From Clostridia bacterium (GTDB taxonomy: Bacteria; Bacillota; Clostridia; Oscillospirales; CAG-272), in assembly GCA_017416185.1 (NCBI GenBank), contig JAFQDF010000002.1:1-46914 (forward strand): DNA of 46,914 bases, given 5' to 3'. Position 1 is the first letter of the stretch. Each line of letters starts with the position of its first letter. The notes beneath the pieces were generated by a model. The model saw only the letters and a list, made by a program, of their open reading frames with translations. It ran no database searches and was not told where the DNA came from. Below are positions 22,028 to 30,058 of the stretch, in pieces. The translations under genes were made by a program, and so were the position numbers.

Positions 22028-23443
22028 TCAGAGTTTAAAGTAATTTTTAGTATTAAAATAACAGATGTTTTCAATAAGCTTAGTCAAGGTCTTTTCATCA
22101 TCCGGATATCTGCCGCTTTCTACCCACTGACCTACAAGATCGCAGAGTATACGTCTGAAATATTCGTGTCTTGTATAAGACAGGAAGCTTCTGGAGTCGG
22201 TGAGCATACCGAGGAATCTTCCAAGAGCCGAGAGGTTTGCAAGGCTTGTCATCTGCTCACGCATCCCGCTTTCGTTATCGTTAAACCACCAGGCTGAGCC
22301 CTGCATTATCTTGGGCATACCGTTATATGAAGTCTGGAAAGCGCCAAGGAGCGCTCCTATAGCTTCGTTATCTGACGGATTGATGGAATAGAGTATGGTC
22401 TTTGGTATACCGCCGTCCGTTTCCATAGCTGAGAGAAGCTTAGCAAGGTTACCGATGCCCGTATCAGCACCGATCACGTCAAAGCCCGTGTCAACACCCA
22501 GTTCCTTGAATTTAACTGCGTTCACGTTACGAAGCACACCGAAATGAAGCTGCATTATCCAGCCCATTTCTCTGTATTCCTGTGCGAAGAAACGGTTGAG
22601 ATCGGTCTTGTAAGTTGCTTCTTCTTCGGCGGTGATATCATCACCGTCATTTTTATAGGCTTTAAGGAAAATATCTGCAATATCCTTTTTACATTTTGCT
22701 TCACCGTAGAGGACCCGTGTATCTATGCCGTGGTCGGCAGTATAGCATCCCATAGATGCGAAGAAGGAAAGCCTCTGCTTATACGCTTCCTTTAAGGATT
22801 CGATATCGGTTATTTTAACGCCCGAAGCCTCGGCAAGCTGATCTATATATGCTCTGAAGCCCTTTCTTTCGCAATTAAGACCCTTATCGGGGCGAAAGGC
22901 AGGGAGTACCTTAACGGTTATGTCAGGGTTTTCTGCGATCTGCTTGTGATACTTAAGATCGGAAATAGGATCATCTGTAGTGCAGAGAGCTTCCACGTTT
23001 GATTTTTTGATAATATCAAGCACCGACATATTGCCCTCGGCAAGCTTATCCGAGGTCATACGCCATATTTCCTCAGCATTTTCCTCATTTAATATAAGCT
23101 CACAGTCAAAATATCTCTTAAGCTCAAGATGAGACCAATGATACATAGGATTACCGATGAGGTCGGGCATAACAGAAGCAAATGCCTTGAACTTTTCATA
23201 ATCGGAGGCATCCCCTGTGATATATTTTTCGTCAACACCGCAGGAGCGCATTGCACGCCATTTATAATGGTCTCCGTAAAGCCAGAGCTGTGTGATATTG
23301 GTGCATACTGCATTTTCCGCAATTTCACGGGGATCTATATGACAGTGATAATCAATTATAGGCAGCTTTGCCGCTACGTTATGATACAGCTTTTTTGCCG
23401 TTTCGTTACTTAATATAAAGTCTTTATCCATAAATTTAGCCAT
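22028..23443 (-). CDS. uxaC: Glucuronate isomerase
   Basis: 471 residues, the normal length of UxaC, which converts D-glucuronate to fructuronate and galacturonate to tagaturonate at the start of hexuronate breakdown. Conserved blocks include LPIIDYHCHIDPREIAEN with the amidohydrolase-type HxH near residue 35, LWLYGDHYKWRAMRS, EALCTTDDPISDLKYHK, and near the C-terminus MLTDSRSFLSYTRHEYFRRI. Other uronate genes (uxuA/uxuB) are not in the window, so this copy is isolated. The start ATG 23443 follows AGAGGT. Its promoter overlaps head-to-head with that of the PHP gene. Confidence 0.95.
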   Translation of the reverse strand: MAKFMDKDFILSNETAKKLYHNVAAKLPIIDYHCHIDPREIAENAVCTNITQLWLYGDHYKWRAMRSCGVDEKYITGDASDYEKFKAFASVMPDLIGNPMYHWSHLELKRYFDCELILNEENAEEIWRMTSDKLAEGNMSVLDIIKKSNVEALCTTDDPISDLKYHKQIAENPDITVKVLPAFRPDKGLNCERKGFRAYIDQLAEASGVKITDIESLKEAYKQRLSFFASMGCYTADHGIDTRVLYGEAKCKKDIADIFLKAYKNDGDDITAEEEATYKTDLNRFFAQEYREMGWIMQLHFGVLRNVNAVKFKELGVDTGFDVIGADTGIGNLAKLLSAMETDGGIPKTILYSINPSDNEAIGALLGAFQTSYNGMPKIMQGSAWWFNDNESGMREQMTSLANLSALGRFLGMLTDSRSFLSYTRHEYFRRILCDLVGQWVESGRYPDDEKTLTKLIENICYFNTKNYFKL

Positions 23444-23473
23444 AGTAATACCTCTTTTACTAAATATATCGGT

Positions 23474-23502
23474 ATTGTATCACAAAAAATGAATAATAAC
23501 AA
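23474..23502 (-). promoter_or_regulatory. Promoter of uxaC
   Basis: On the minus strand TTGTTA (23502-23497), 17-bp spacer ending in TGTGA, TACAAT (23479-23474). Its -35 box lies only 8 bp from the -35 box of the divergent PHP-operon promoter. Confidence 0.7.
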
Positions 23503-23510
23503 TAATTTTC

Positions 23511-23539
23511 TTGAAAAAAACTTAGATATATGCTATACT
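23511..23539 (+). promoter_or_regulatory. Promoter of the PHP-SGNH-Lrp-aminotransferase operon
   Basis: TTGAAA (23511-23516), 17-bp spacer ending in TGC, TATACT (23534-23539), 28 bp before the ATG at 23568. Confidence 0.75.
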
Positions 23540-23567
23540 GTAATATATATTTTTACGAGGTGAAGGG

Positions 23568-24386
23568 ATGGCATATTCAGCAGATCAGCATACTCACAGC
23601 GAGTTTTCGATGGATTCACAAAACAGAATAGAGTATATGTGCGAAAAGGCGATAGCTATGGGTCTTGACGAGCTTGTAATAACAGACCATCTTGACCTTA
23701 ATTCCAACGAAATGATCGCTTCTCTGGAGCCTGCTTTTGATGCTCAGTCGGCGTTTCACGCTATGTGTCATTACCGTGATATCTACAAGGACAGATTAAA
23801 GCTAACACTGGGTATAGAGCTTGGTCAGGCACACGATTGTCCGGATAAGGCAAAAAAAGTGCTTGAGACCTTCGGATATGATCAGGTCATCGGTTCGGTA
23901 CATAACCTTCGGGGAATGCCTGACTTTTATCTTATGGCGTTTTATAAGATAACGGGCAGACAGTGTCAGATCTTTCTGGCTCAGTATTTCAAGGAGTTAG
24001 AGGAGATAGTAGATCTCGGATATTTTGATACCCTTGCCCACCTCACCTATCCTCTGCGTTATTTTAAGGAGGGTGGACATACCCTTTCTCTTGATCCTCA
24101 TATGCTCACGATAAGACGTATTTTCAAGAAACTTATTGAAAAGGGTAAAGCTCTTGAAGTTAACACCTCGGGCTACCGTAAAGATCTCGGAAGTCCGTTG
24201 CCCGACCTTGCTTTATTAAGGGTATATTACGAGATGGGCGGGAGACTTATTACCGTTGGCTCTGACGCTCACTGTATTGAGGATATCGGCTGTGATGTAC
24301 AGAGAGTATATTCTGAGCTTAGGCAGATAGGCTTTACTCATATAGCAAGCTTTACCGAACGTAAGATAGAACTCAAGGAGATATAA
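23568..24386 (+). CDS. PHP-domain phosphoesterase, histidinol-phosphatase (HisJ/HisK) type
   Basis: 272 residues with the complete PHP metal set: DQHTHSEFSMDS (HxH near residue 8), LVITDHLDL (Asp/His), LTLGIELGQ (Glu), IGSVHNL (His), LAHLTYPLRYF (His) and TVGSDAHCIEDIG (Asp, His) near the C-terminus. Size and motif order match HisK-type histidinol phosphate phosphatase, the penultimate step of histidine synthesis. No other his genes are nearby, so another phosphomonoester is possible. ATG 23568 follows GAGGTGAAGG. The SGNH lipoprotein gene starts 2 bp after its stop. Confidence 0.85.
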   Translation: MAYSADQHTHSEFSMDSQNRIEYMCEKAIAMGLDELVITDHLDLNSNEMIASLEPAFDAQSAFHAMCHYRDIYKDRLKLTLGIELGQAHDCPDKAKKVLETFGYDQVIGSVHNLRGMPDFYLMAFYKITGRQCQIFLAQYFKELEEIVDLGYFDTLAHLTYPLRYFKEGGHTLSLDPHMLTIRRIFKKLIEKGKALEVNTSGYRKDLGSPLPDLALLRVYYEMGGRLITVGSDAHCIEDIGCDVQRVYSELRQIGFTHIASFTERKIELKEI

Positions 24387-24387
24387 A

Positions 24388-25464
24388 ATGAAAAGACTGT
24401 TTATATTATTACTGACGATATCTATGCTCCTCTGTGCTTGCGGCGAAAAGCACGACGGTGTTTATACCGTTGAAGAAATCGGAGCTAATTACAAGACCCA
24501 AGGCAGAACCATCGTATATGAAGACAAGGGAATAGCCCTTCTCTCAACGGCGGACAGCTTTGAATTCAACGCTGACTGTGAAGGTAAGGTTTCCGTTACT
24601 CTCTTCGGTGAAAAGATGGAGGGAAGTAATATTGACTGTTACTTTACCGCATATGTAGACGGTGAGCGCGGTGAGACCCGCCACCACGTAGTTGACGGTG
24701 AGTATGAGCTCGTACTTGCAGAAGATCTTGAAAAAGGTGAGCATCATTTCAGAATAGTTCGCCAGAGTGAATGGGAACACGGCAGAACCTACGTGCAGGC
24801 AATCAACTGTACAGGCAAGCTTCTTTGCGCTCCTGCTGAAAAAGAAATATTTATCGAGTTCATAGGTGACTCTATAGCCACAGGCTTCGGTAATCTTCCC
24901 GAGATAGAGTTTAGTAGCGACTGGGGAGGTCATCCCGTCTGGGAGGATGGCACGCAGGCGTTTGCATATATGACGGCAGAGAAGCTTGACGTTGATTACA
25001 GCATCGTTGCTATTGAGGGAGTAGGTGCTATCGGCGGCCATTGGGATTTCACAATGAACGAGATATACGATTATTACCCCAGAGTCAAGGAAAAGGACTA
25101 TAGCTACGAGCCTGAGCGTACCGCCGATATAGTTGTTATCGAGCTTTTCTCAAACGACCACGCGACAATGCGTGAGGACGGTTATACCCCAAACGACATC
25201 GTCATAAAGGGCAAGGAGCTTATTGAAATAGCAAAGGAAGAGCATCCCGACTGTAAGATGGTAGTTCTCCCCGGAGCCTTTTATAAGAAGTTTGAAACTA
25301 TGATAAACGAGGAGCTTAGCGGAGAGGCAAACGGTTACTACTGTGTCGACGTTCCGCTTAACACCAACGGAAAGGCAGGGCATCCCGACGTTGAGGGGCA
25401 TACTGCCGCAGCAGAGGCTCTCTGTGAGGCTCTTGCACCTATTATAGAGGACATAAAGAAATGA
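24388..25464 (+). CDS. SGNH/GDSL esterase lipoprotein, carbohydrate esterase family 2-like
   Basis: 358 residues. The N-terminus MKRLFILLLTISMLLCAC is a lipoprotein signal, with cleavage expected before the Cys at 18 (lipobox LCAC). An N-terminal beta-sandwich domain (about 40-150) precedes the SGNH hydrolase domain. The latter has block I FIGDSIATGFGN (nucleophile Ser), an ELFSNDHATM segment in the position of the Asn block, and GHPDVEGH with the catalytic His near the C-terminus. Jelly-roll plus SGNH is the layout of CE2 deacetylases that remove acetyl groups from sugars, so a surface polysaccharide deacetylase is likely. It overlaps its downstream paralogue by 4 bp. Confidence 0.82.
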   Translation: MKRLFILLLTISMLLCACGEKHDGVYTVEEIGANYKTQGRTIVYEDKGIALLSTADSFEFNADCEGKVSVTLFGEKMEGSNIDCYFTAYVDGERGETRHHVVDGEYELVLAEDLEKGEHHFRIVRQSEWEHGRTYVQAINCTGKLLCAPAEKEIFIEFIGDSIATGFGNLPEIEFSSDWGGHPVWEDGTQAFAYMTAEKLDVDYSIVAIEGVGAIGGHWDFTMNEIYDYYPRVKEKDYSYEPERTADIVVIELFSNDHATMREDGYTPNDIVIKGKELIEIAKEEHPDCKMVVLPGAFYKKFETMINEELSGEANGYYCVDVPLNTNGKAGHPDVEGHTAAAEALCEALAPIIEDIKK

Positions 25465-26426
25465 AGTACAAAGCACAGGGCAGACCCATAAAAACGGACA
25501 AAGGGCTTCTGATTCTGTCATCTGCCGACAGTATAGAATTTAATGCTGATTGTAACGGCAGAGTATCAGTACGCTTCTACTGTGAAAAAACAGAGCATAC
25601 GGGCGACGTAGACGTATATTTTACGGGTTACGTTGACGGTGAGCGTTTACCCACCCGTTATCACGTGGATGCCGGCGAAAACGAGCTTGTTTTAGCCGAA
25701 AATATAAAAGGTACACATACCTTCAAGCTTGTAAGACAGACCGAATGGGGTGTAGGGGATATCTATATGAACGATATCTTGGTTGAGGGTGAATTTCTTG
25801 ATCCCCCGGCGGATAAAGAGCTGTTTATTGAGTTCGTAGGTGACTCACTTGTTACAGGCTTCGGCAATCAACCAGATGAGATTTCTGATATCACCTGGGG
25901 CGGAGCGCCTATATATCAGGATGCCACGGTTGCCTATCCCTATCTTGTAGGTGAAGCACTTGATGCAGACGTCAGCGTTGTTGCCATACAGGGTATTGGC
26001 TGTTGCTGCGGCGGTTGGCTGTTTACAATGAACGATATATACGATTACTATCCCCGTGTCAACGAAAAGGACTATAGCTACAAGCCGCAAAGACCTGCCG
26101 ATATCGTTGTTATTCACCTTTTAGGCAACGATAGGGACAACTTTGAGGAAAACGGCAAGACCTGGGAGGACGTGCTTGACAAGGCAAAGGAGCTTTGCCT
26201 TATGGCAAGAGCCAAGCACCCCGGGGCTAAAATAATCTTCTCTCCTGCCGACCGTATCGACGAGGCAAAAGAGATGGTAGAAAACAAATTGGGCGGAGCA
26301 AACAACGGTTATTATACGGTAGTTCTGCCTATGGATTGCGGCGGAAAGATGGGACACCCTTCTACCGTCGGTCATAACAAAGCAAAAGATATACTTGTAG
26401 ATTTTATAAAAGAATTGAGAGGTTAA
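25461..26426 (+). CDS. SGNH/GDSL esterase, leaderless paralogue of the upstream lipoprotein
   Basis: 321 residues whose whole length aligns with the preceding gene product. It lacks signal peptide and lipobox, starting directly at the shared motif (MKYKAQGRPIKTDKGLLILS). It keeps FVGDSLVTGFGN (nucleophile Ser) and MGHPSTVGH (His). The Asp and Glu of the upstream copy's HPDVEGH are here Ser and Val. A Cys cluster (GIGCCCGGW) replaces GVGAIGGHW. The start ATG overlaps the upstream TGA (ATGA), so translation is coupled. The pair looks like a tandem duplication giving one surface and one cytoplasmic esterase, perhaps acting on exported and re-imported acetylated sugars; that is inference. Confidence 0.82.
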   Translation: MKYKAQGRPIKTDKGLLILSSADSIEFNADCNGRVSVRFYCEKTEHTGDVDVYFTGYVDGERLPTRYHVDAGENELVLAENIKGTHTFKLVRQTEWGVGDIYMNDILVEGEFLDPPADKELFIEFVGDSLVTGFGNQPDEISDITWGGAPIYQDATVAYPYLVGEALDADVSVVAIQGIGCCCGGWLFTMNDIYDYYPRVNEKDYSYKPQRPADIVVIHLLGNDRDNFEENGKTWEDVLDKAKELCLMARAKHPGAKIIFSPADRIDEAKEMVENKLGGANNGYYTVVLPMDCGGKMGHPSTVGHNKAKDILVDFIKELRG

Positions 26427-26430
26427 AGAA

Positions 26431-26904
26431 ATGAAGGATTTACTCAGACACATAGAAGAAGATTCCCGTCTTACTCCCGAGCAGTTAGCGGTACTCTGCC
26501 GCAAGGAGGTAGGCGACATAAAGGAAATGATAAGAAAGTGCGAAACCGACGGCACGATTCTGGGTTATTCGGCAATTATCGACTGGGAAAAGGTTGACGA
26601 TGACCGCGTTAATGCTTTGATCGAGCTTAACATCATTCCTCAGCGTGAACGCGGCTTTGACAAGGTTGCAGAGCGTATCGCCAACTACCCCGAGGTCAAG
26701 AGTCTCTACCTTATGTCAGGCGGCTTTGACCTTGCGGTATTCATCGAGGGGAAGACTATGAAGGAGGTTGCCTTCTTCGTAGCCCGTAAGCTTGCTTCCC
26801 TTGAGGAGGTAACCGCCACAGCCACACACTTCGTTCTCACAAAGTTCAAGGAAAAAGGCGTTATCTTCGGCCGTGAGAAGAAGGACGAGAGGGGCAATCT
26901 CTAA
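26431..26904 (+). CDS. Lrp/AsnC family transcriptional regulator
   Basis: 157 residues. Residues 1-50 are the helix-turn-helix (LTPEQLAVLCRKEVGDIKEMIRKCETDG, then ILGYSAIIDWEKV), and residues about 65-140 form the RAM/ACT-like ligand-binding and oligomerisation domain (VNALIELNIIPQRERGFDKV, YLMSGGFDLAVFIEG). Such regulators sense amino acids and typically control a neighbouring transport or transaminase gene. Here the aminotransferase starts at its stop codon (TAATG overlap), the usual pairing. It is likely an autoregulator of this operon. Ribosome site GAGAGG. Confidence 0.9.
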   Translation: MKDLLRHIEEDSRLTPEQLAVLCRKEVGDIKEMIRKCETDGTILGYSAIIDWEKVDDDRVNALIELNIIPQRERGFDKVAERIANYPEVKSLYLMSGGFDLAVFIEGKTMKEVAFFVARKLASLEEVTATATHFVLTKFKEKGVIFGREKKDERGNL

Positions 26905-28070
26905 TGAATTACGAAAAGATACTTTCAAAGAGGGCTATGGAGATAAAGCCCTCGGGTATCAGAAAGTTTTTTGATATCCTTGATGAAATGGAGGACGTAA
27001 TATCCTTAACGGTGGGTCAGCCCGACTTTGCGACACCTTGGCATATCCGTGATGCGGGTATACAGGCATTGGAGCAGGGAAAGACCTACTACACCTCCAA
27101 CAACGGACTTATGGAGATGCGTGTTGAGATATCAAAATATCTCTCCCGCCGCTTTAATCTCCAATATTGTGCAAAGGACGAGATAATAGTCACCATCGGA
27201 GGAAGCGAAGCTATAGATATGGCAATCCGCGCTCTTGTAAACCCAGGTGACGAGGTTATTATCCCTACTCCCAGCTATGTTTGCTACGAGCCTATGGTTA
27301 CCTTGACCGACGGTATTCCCGTAATTATCGAGACCCGTGAGGAAGATAACTTTAAGCTCAATCCTAAGGATCTTCGTGCTGCAATAACCGATAAGACCAA
27401 GCTTCTTATCCTGCCTTTCCCTAATAACCCCACGGGTGCGGTTATGACTAAAGCCGAGCTTGAGGAGATAGCTGATATCCTCCGCGGAACAGATATTATG
27501 GTGCTTTCCGACGAGATATACGGTGAGCTTACCTACGGCTTTACCCATACCTCTATAGCAACCCTTGACGGAATGTGGGAGCGTACCCTTGTGGTCAACG
27601 GATTTTCAAAGGCTTATGCTATGACAGGCTGGCGTATGGGATATGTATGCGGTCCTAAAGAGATAATGAAGGAAATGGTCAAGATACATCAGTATGCCAT
27701 TATGTGTGCACCTACCGTCAGCCAGTATGCGGCTATAGAAGCCTTAAAGAACGGTGACGAGGACATAGAGTATATGAAGGGCGAGTATGATCTTCGCCGT
27801 CAGTATCTCGTTAAAGCACTGCGTGATATCGGTCTTGAATGCTTTGAGCCTCACGGTGCGTTCTACGTATTTCCAAATATCTCGGGCTTCGGTATGACAA
27901 GCGAGGAATTTTGTGAGAGACTCCTCCACGAGACACACGTTGCTATCGTTCCCGGTACCGCCTTCGGTGCTTGCGGAGAGGGCTTTGCGAGAATTTCCTA
28001 TGCTTATTCTCTCGACCACCTCAAAATTGCGGTTGAGAAGATAGAGAAGTTTATAAACTCCCTTAAATAA
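26904..28070 (+). CDS. PLP-dependent aminotransferase, class I/II (aspartate/aromatic type)
   Basis: 388 residues. Fold-type I markers are LTVGQPDFATPWHIRDAG (substrate loop), YYTSNNGLMEMR, PFPNNPTGAVM (Asn ligand of PLP), MVLSDEIYGELTY (Asp and Tyr), NGFSKAYAMTGWRMGY (Schiff-base Lys, with the phosphate-binding Arg) and GFARISYAYS (carboxylate-binding Arg). The closest recognised group is the PatA/AraT-like enzymes that transaminate aromatic or branched amino acids; the precise substrate is not decided. It is translationally coupled to the Lrp-type regulator and ends the operon at a bidirectional hairpin. Confidence 0.92.
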   Translation: MNYEKILSKRAMEIKPSGIRKFFDILDEMEDVISLTVGQPDFATPWHIRDAGIQALEQGKTYYTSNNGLMEMRVEISKYLSRRFNLQYCAKDEIIVTIGGSEAIDMAIRALVNPGDEVIIPTPSYVCYEPMVTLTDGIPVIIETREEDNFKLNPKDLRAAITDKTKLLILPFPNNPTGAVMTKAELEEIADILRGTDIMVLSDEIYGELTYGFTHTSIATLDGMWERTLVVNGFSKAYAMTGWRMGYVCGPKEIMKEMVKIHQYAIMCAPTVSQYAAIEALKNGDEDIEYMKGEYDLRRQYLVKALRDIGLECFEPHGAFYVFPNISGFGMTSEEFCERLLHETHVAIVPGTAFGACGEGFARISYAYSLDHLKIAVEKIEKFINSLK

Positions 28071-28074
28071 ACAT

Positions 28075-28106
28075 ATACCCGTTGATACGTAAGTACCAAC
28101 GGGTAT
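28075..28106. terminator. Bidirectional terminator between aminotransferase and anti-sigma genes
   Basis: ATACCCGTTG (28075-28084) pairs with CAACGGGTAT (28097-28106), 10 bp; T-rich sequence follows on both strands. Confidence 0.75.
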
Positions 28107-28109
28107 TTA

Positions 28110-28580
28110 TTATTTGAAATAGTTTAAAAGCTTGTCGTAGTCTTCTTTATTTACAGTGTAGTATTTTTCATCAACGATTATACCGTCCTCGGTGAATCGG
28201 AATACAGTTTTCTGTTTATCCTCGTATACAAAAGTAACCGTGTATACCTCGGAAAGTTCATTTGCATATGTATAATCCTCTTTGATCATATCCTTGATAC
28301 ATATACTTATTTGCGTTACAGTAGGGCGGTCGGTAACTTTCTTTTTGATACCGTTGCCGATTATCTCTATAGATTCTATAGGCGTGCTATAAGAACCTGT
28401 AATTGATGATTCACTAATATTGTTTTGGGTTGTTATATAATTTAATATAAATACAGTGGAGCAAACAAACACAATACATAGAGCGCAGTATAATGTGTTT
28501 CGTAAACGTCTTTTTCGTTCTCTTAATCTCGCTGAACCAAGCTGATAAACTGCTGTACGGCGTTCTTCGGGCGTTTTCAT
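28110..28580 (-). CDS. Putative anti-sigma factor, single-pass membrane protein
   Basis: 156 residues: a basic cytoplasmic N-terminus of about 27 residues (QLGSARLRERKRRLRN), one membrane helix (LYCALCIVFVCSTVFILNYI, about 28-48) and an outside domain of about 105 residues (IESIEIIGNGIKKKVTD, VYTVTFVYEDKQKTVFRF). The start codon overlaps the sigma-factor stop by one base (TAATG), which is the standard arrangement for ECF sigma/anti-sigma pairs. The cytoplasmic part is short and lacks the HxxxCxxC of zinc anti-sigma factors, so sigma binding is inferred from position. The outer domain may sense a surface signal. Confidence 0.7.
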   Translation of the reverse strand: MKTPEERRTAVYQLGSARLRERKRRLRNTLYCALCIVFVCSTVFILNYITTQNNISESSITGSYSTPIESIEIIGNGIKKKVTDRPTVTQISICIKDMIKEDYTYANELSEVYTVTFVYEDKQKTVFRFTEDGIIVDEKYYTVNKEDYDKLLNYFK

Positions 28581-29125
28581 TATTCCTTTACCTCCTTTGT
28601 CATAAGTTTTCGGAGTGTGTTTTTTGCACGGTAAAGCAGATTATCTACCTGCTTTTTATTCTTTTTCAAGATTTTTGCAGCATCATCGTATGACATATTT
28701 TCCATATATACCAGATGAACAACGGCACGCATATCTTCAGACAGTTCACTTAGAGCGTTGCTTAAAAGTTTAAGTTCTTCCTTTAAGATAAGTTTTTCTT
28801 CAATAGTCTGTCTGTCCGAAAGATCGCTGTCGATATCGGTTAGGCTTATTGTTTTTTGCCGGTTACGTTTCTTCAGATAATTAAGCGCACGGCATCTACC
28901 TATCATAAATATGTATGTTTTTAGAGATACGCTGAAATTGTATCTTTTAGGATGAACAATAAGCTCGGAGAAGGTTTCAATAGCTATGTCCTCGGCTGAA
29001 TGGATATCGTGAACGTATCTGTCTATGAAAAATATCAAAGCATCAAAATGTGTATCCATTATCTCATCAAAAGCCTTTTTATCACCTTCGAGATATCGAC
29101 GGTATCTGCTTTTATCTATATCCAT
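28580..29125 (-). CDS. ECF-type RNA polymerase sigma factor
   Basis: 181 residues starting at ATG 29125 (MDIDKSRYRR), because GGAGGT lies 4 bp ahead; the open frame extends 13 codons further without a ribosome site. Region 2 is seen in KKAFDEIMDTHFDALIFFID and HDIHSAEDIAIETFSELI, then KTYIFMIGRCRALNYLKKR. Region 4 is seen in ELSEDMRAVVHLVYMENMSYDDAAKILKKNKKQVDNLLYRAKNTLRK split over two helices. Size and layout are those of an ECF (SigW/SigV-like) factor controlling envelope functions. It is coupled to a membrane protein that should hold it inactive. The surface protein and SLH-peptidase genes just upstream on the same strand could be targets, but this is not shown. Confidence 0.9.
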   Translation of the reverse strand: MDIDKSRYRRYLEGDKKAFDEIMDTHFDALIFFIDRYVHDIHSAEDIAIETFSELIVHPKRYNFSVSLKTYIFMIGRCRALNYLKKRNRQKTISLTDIDSDLSDRQTIEEKLILKEELKLLSNALSELSEDMRAVVHLVYMENMSYDDAAKILKKNKKQVDNLLYRAKNTLRKLMTKEVKE

Positions 29126-29206
29126 AGCTACCTCCTGTTTTTTCTCTTTGCATTTATTATACAACTTATATATGAAAAATCCATATAGTTTTGAAAATTT
29201 CTAAAA

Positions 29207-29232
29207 TTTCGCCCGTATTTCTACGGGCGAAA
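29207..29232 (-). terminator. Intrinsic terminator of the surface-protein gene
   Basis: TTTCGCCCGTA (29207-29217) pairs with TACGGGCGAAA (29222-29232), 11 bp, just after the stop of the minus-strand gene; TTTT follows on that strand. Confidence 0.82.
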
Positions 29233-29234
29233 CT

Positions 29235-30044
29235 TTAGATTTTCGAGTGTCTTCTTTTAATCATAAATGCAGCAACTCCGGAACCGATAACAACAACTCC
29301 TATTAAGGGATAAACATACCAATGTCTTATATCTTTTGTAACTGTTGTATCAACACCACCGCCTATACCTTTATCCGAGCTTGTACTGCTGAATATAGGG
29401 TAATCATAGATTATATCAATATATTCTTTAACGGTATATATTTTTCCGCAAGTGACCTTCTCTCCGTTATCGGCATTGTTTATCGGATAACACGCCAAGT
29501 ATTCTATATCTTCAGATACAAAATAAACGAGATATGTCCCCAATGTATCATATTCAATATATTTAACAGACTCATAATTATAGTTTGGATGAACCTTTTC
29601 TATATTTGCGATCATATCTTTAAACTCAAAGCTTATACCGTTGTGATTACTGTCTGCTAATCTTAATTCATTGGATATTCCAAACACTTCCCATTCTTTT
29701 TTATCGTTTTTACCGATAATGATAGAGTATCCTTCCGGACTGAAGTATTTATATTCATTACAATCTATTATATTTTTTGATAAATTGCCGAATTCCGCAA
29801 AATAATTAGGTAAATGTGATTCTTCGAAGCAGTGTACTTTTACGATATCCTCTGTTGTTATTTTATCAGGGTTACTCGGAAGTGCCGTTCCACCGTAATC
29901 CTTAAGATAGCTTACTATGTCTTTAAAATCTTCTTCGTTTTCTTTGATATAACTATGCAGATAGCTATTGTCTGCAAATGTTGTGACTGTCAAATTTACG
30001 CTGATAATAGCAGTAATTAGAATTAAACCTATAATTCGTTTCAT
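29235..30044 (-). CDS. Secreted, single-pass membrane-anchored protein of unknown function
   Basis: I start at ATG 30044 (MKRIIGLILI), with AAAGGAG 8 bp ahead; an in-frame ATG 13 codons upstream has no ribosome site. The 269-residue product has a signal peptide (residues about 1-24, ending TTFADNS) and a soluble extracellular domain (about 25-235, with Cys in KVHCFEESH, IIDCNEYKYF, LACYPINN and VTCGKIYT). A Ser/Gly linker (SSTSSDKGIGGGVD) leads to a C-terminal membrane helix (WYVYPLIGVVVIGSGVAAFMI) and a basic stop-transfer tail. The extracellular part includes repeated Y-x-Y and beta-rich segments, but no family is recognised. It lies 14 bp behind the SLH-C39 peptidase gene, so the two probably form one transcript. 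Confidence 0.7.
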   Translation of the reverse strand: MKRIIGLILITAIISVNLTVTTFADNSYLHSYIKENEEDFKDIVSYLKDYGGTALPSNPDKITTEDIVKVHCFEESHLPNYFAEFGNLSKNIIDCNEYKYFSPEGYSIIIGKNDKKEWEVFGISNELRLADSNHNGISFEFKDMIANIEKVHPNYNYESVKYIEYDTLGTYLVYFVSEDIEYLACYPINNADNGEKVTCGKIYTVKEYIDIIYDYPIFSSTSSDKGIGGGVDTTVTKDIRHWYVYPLIGVVVIGSGVAAFMIKRRHSKI

Positions 30045-30058
30045 AAGACAAGCTCCTT

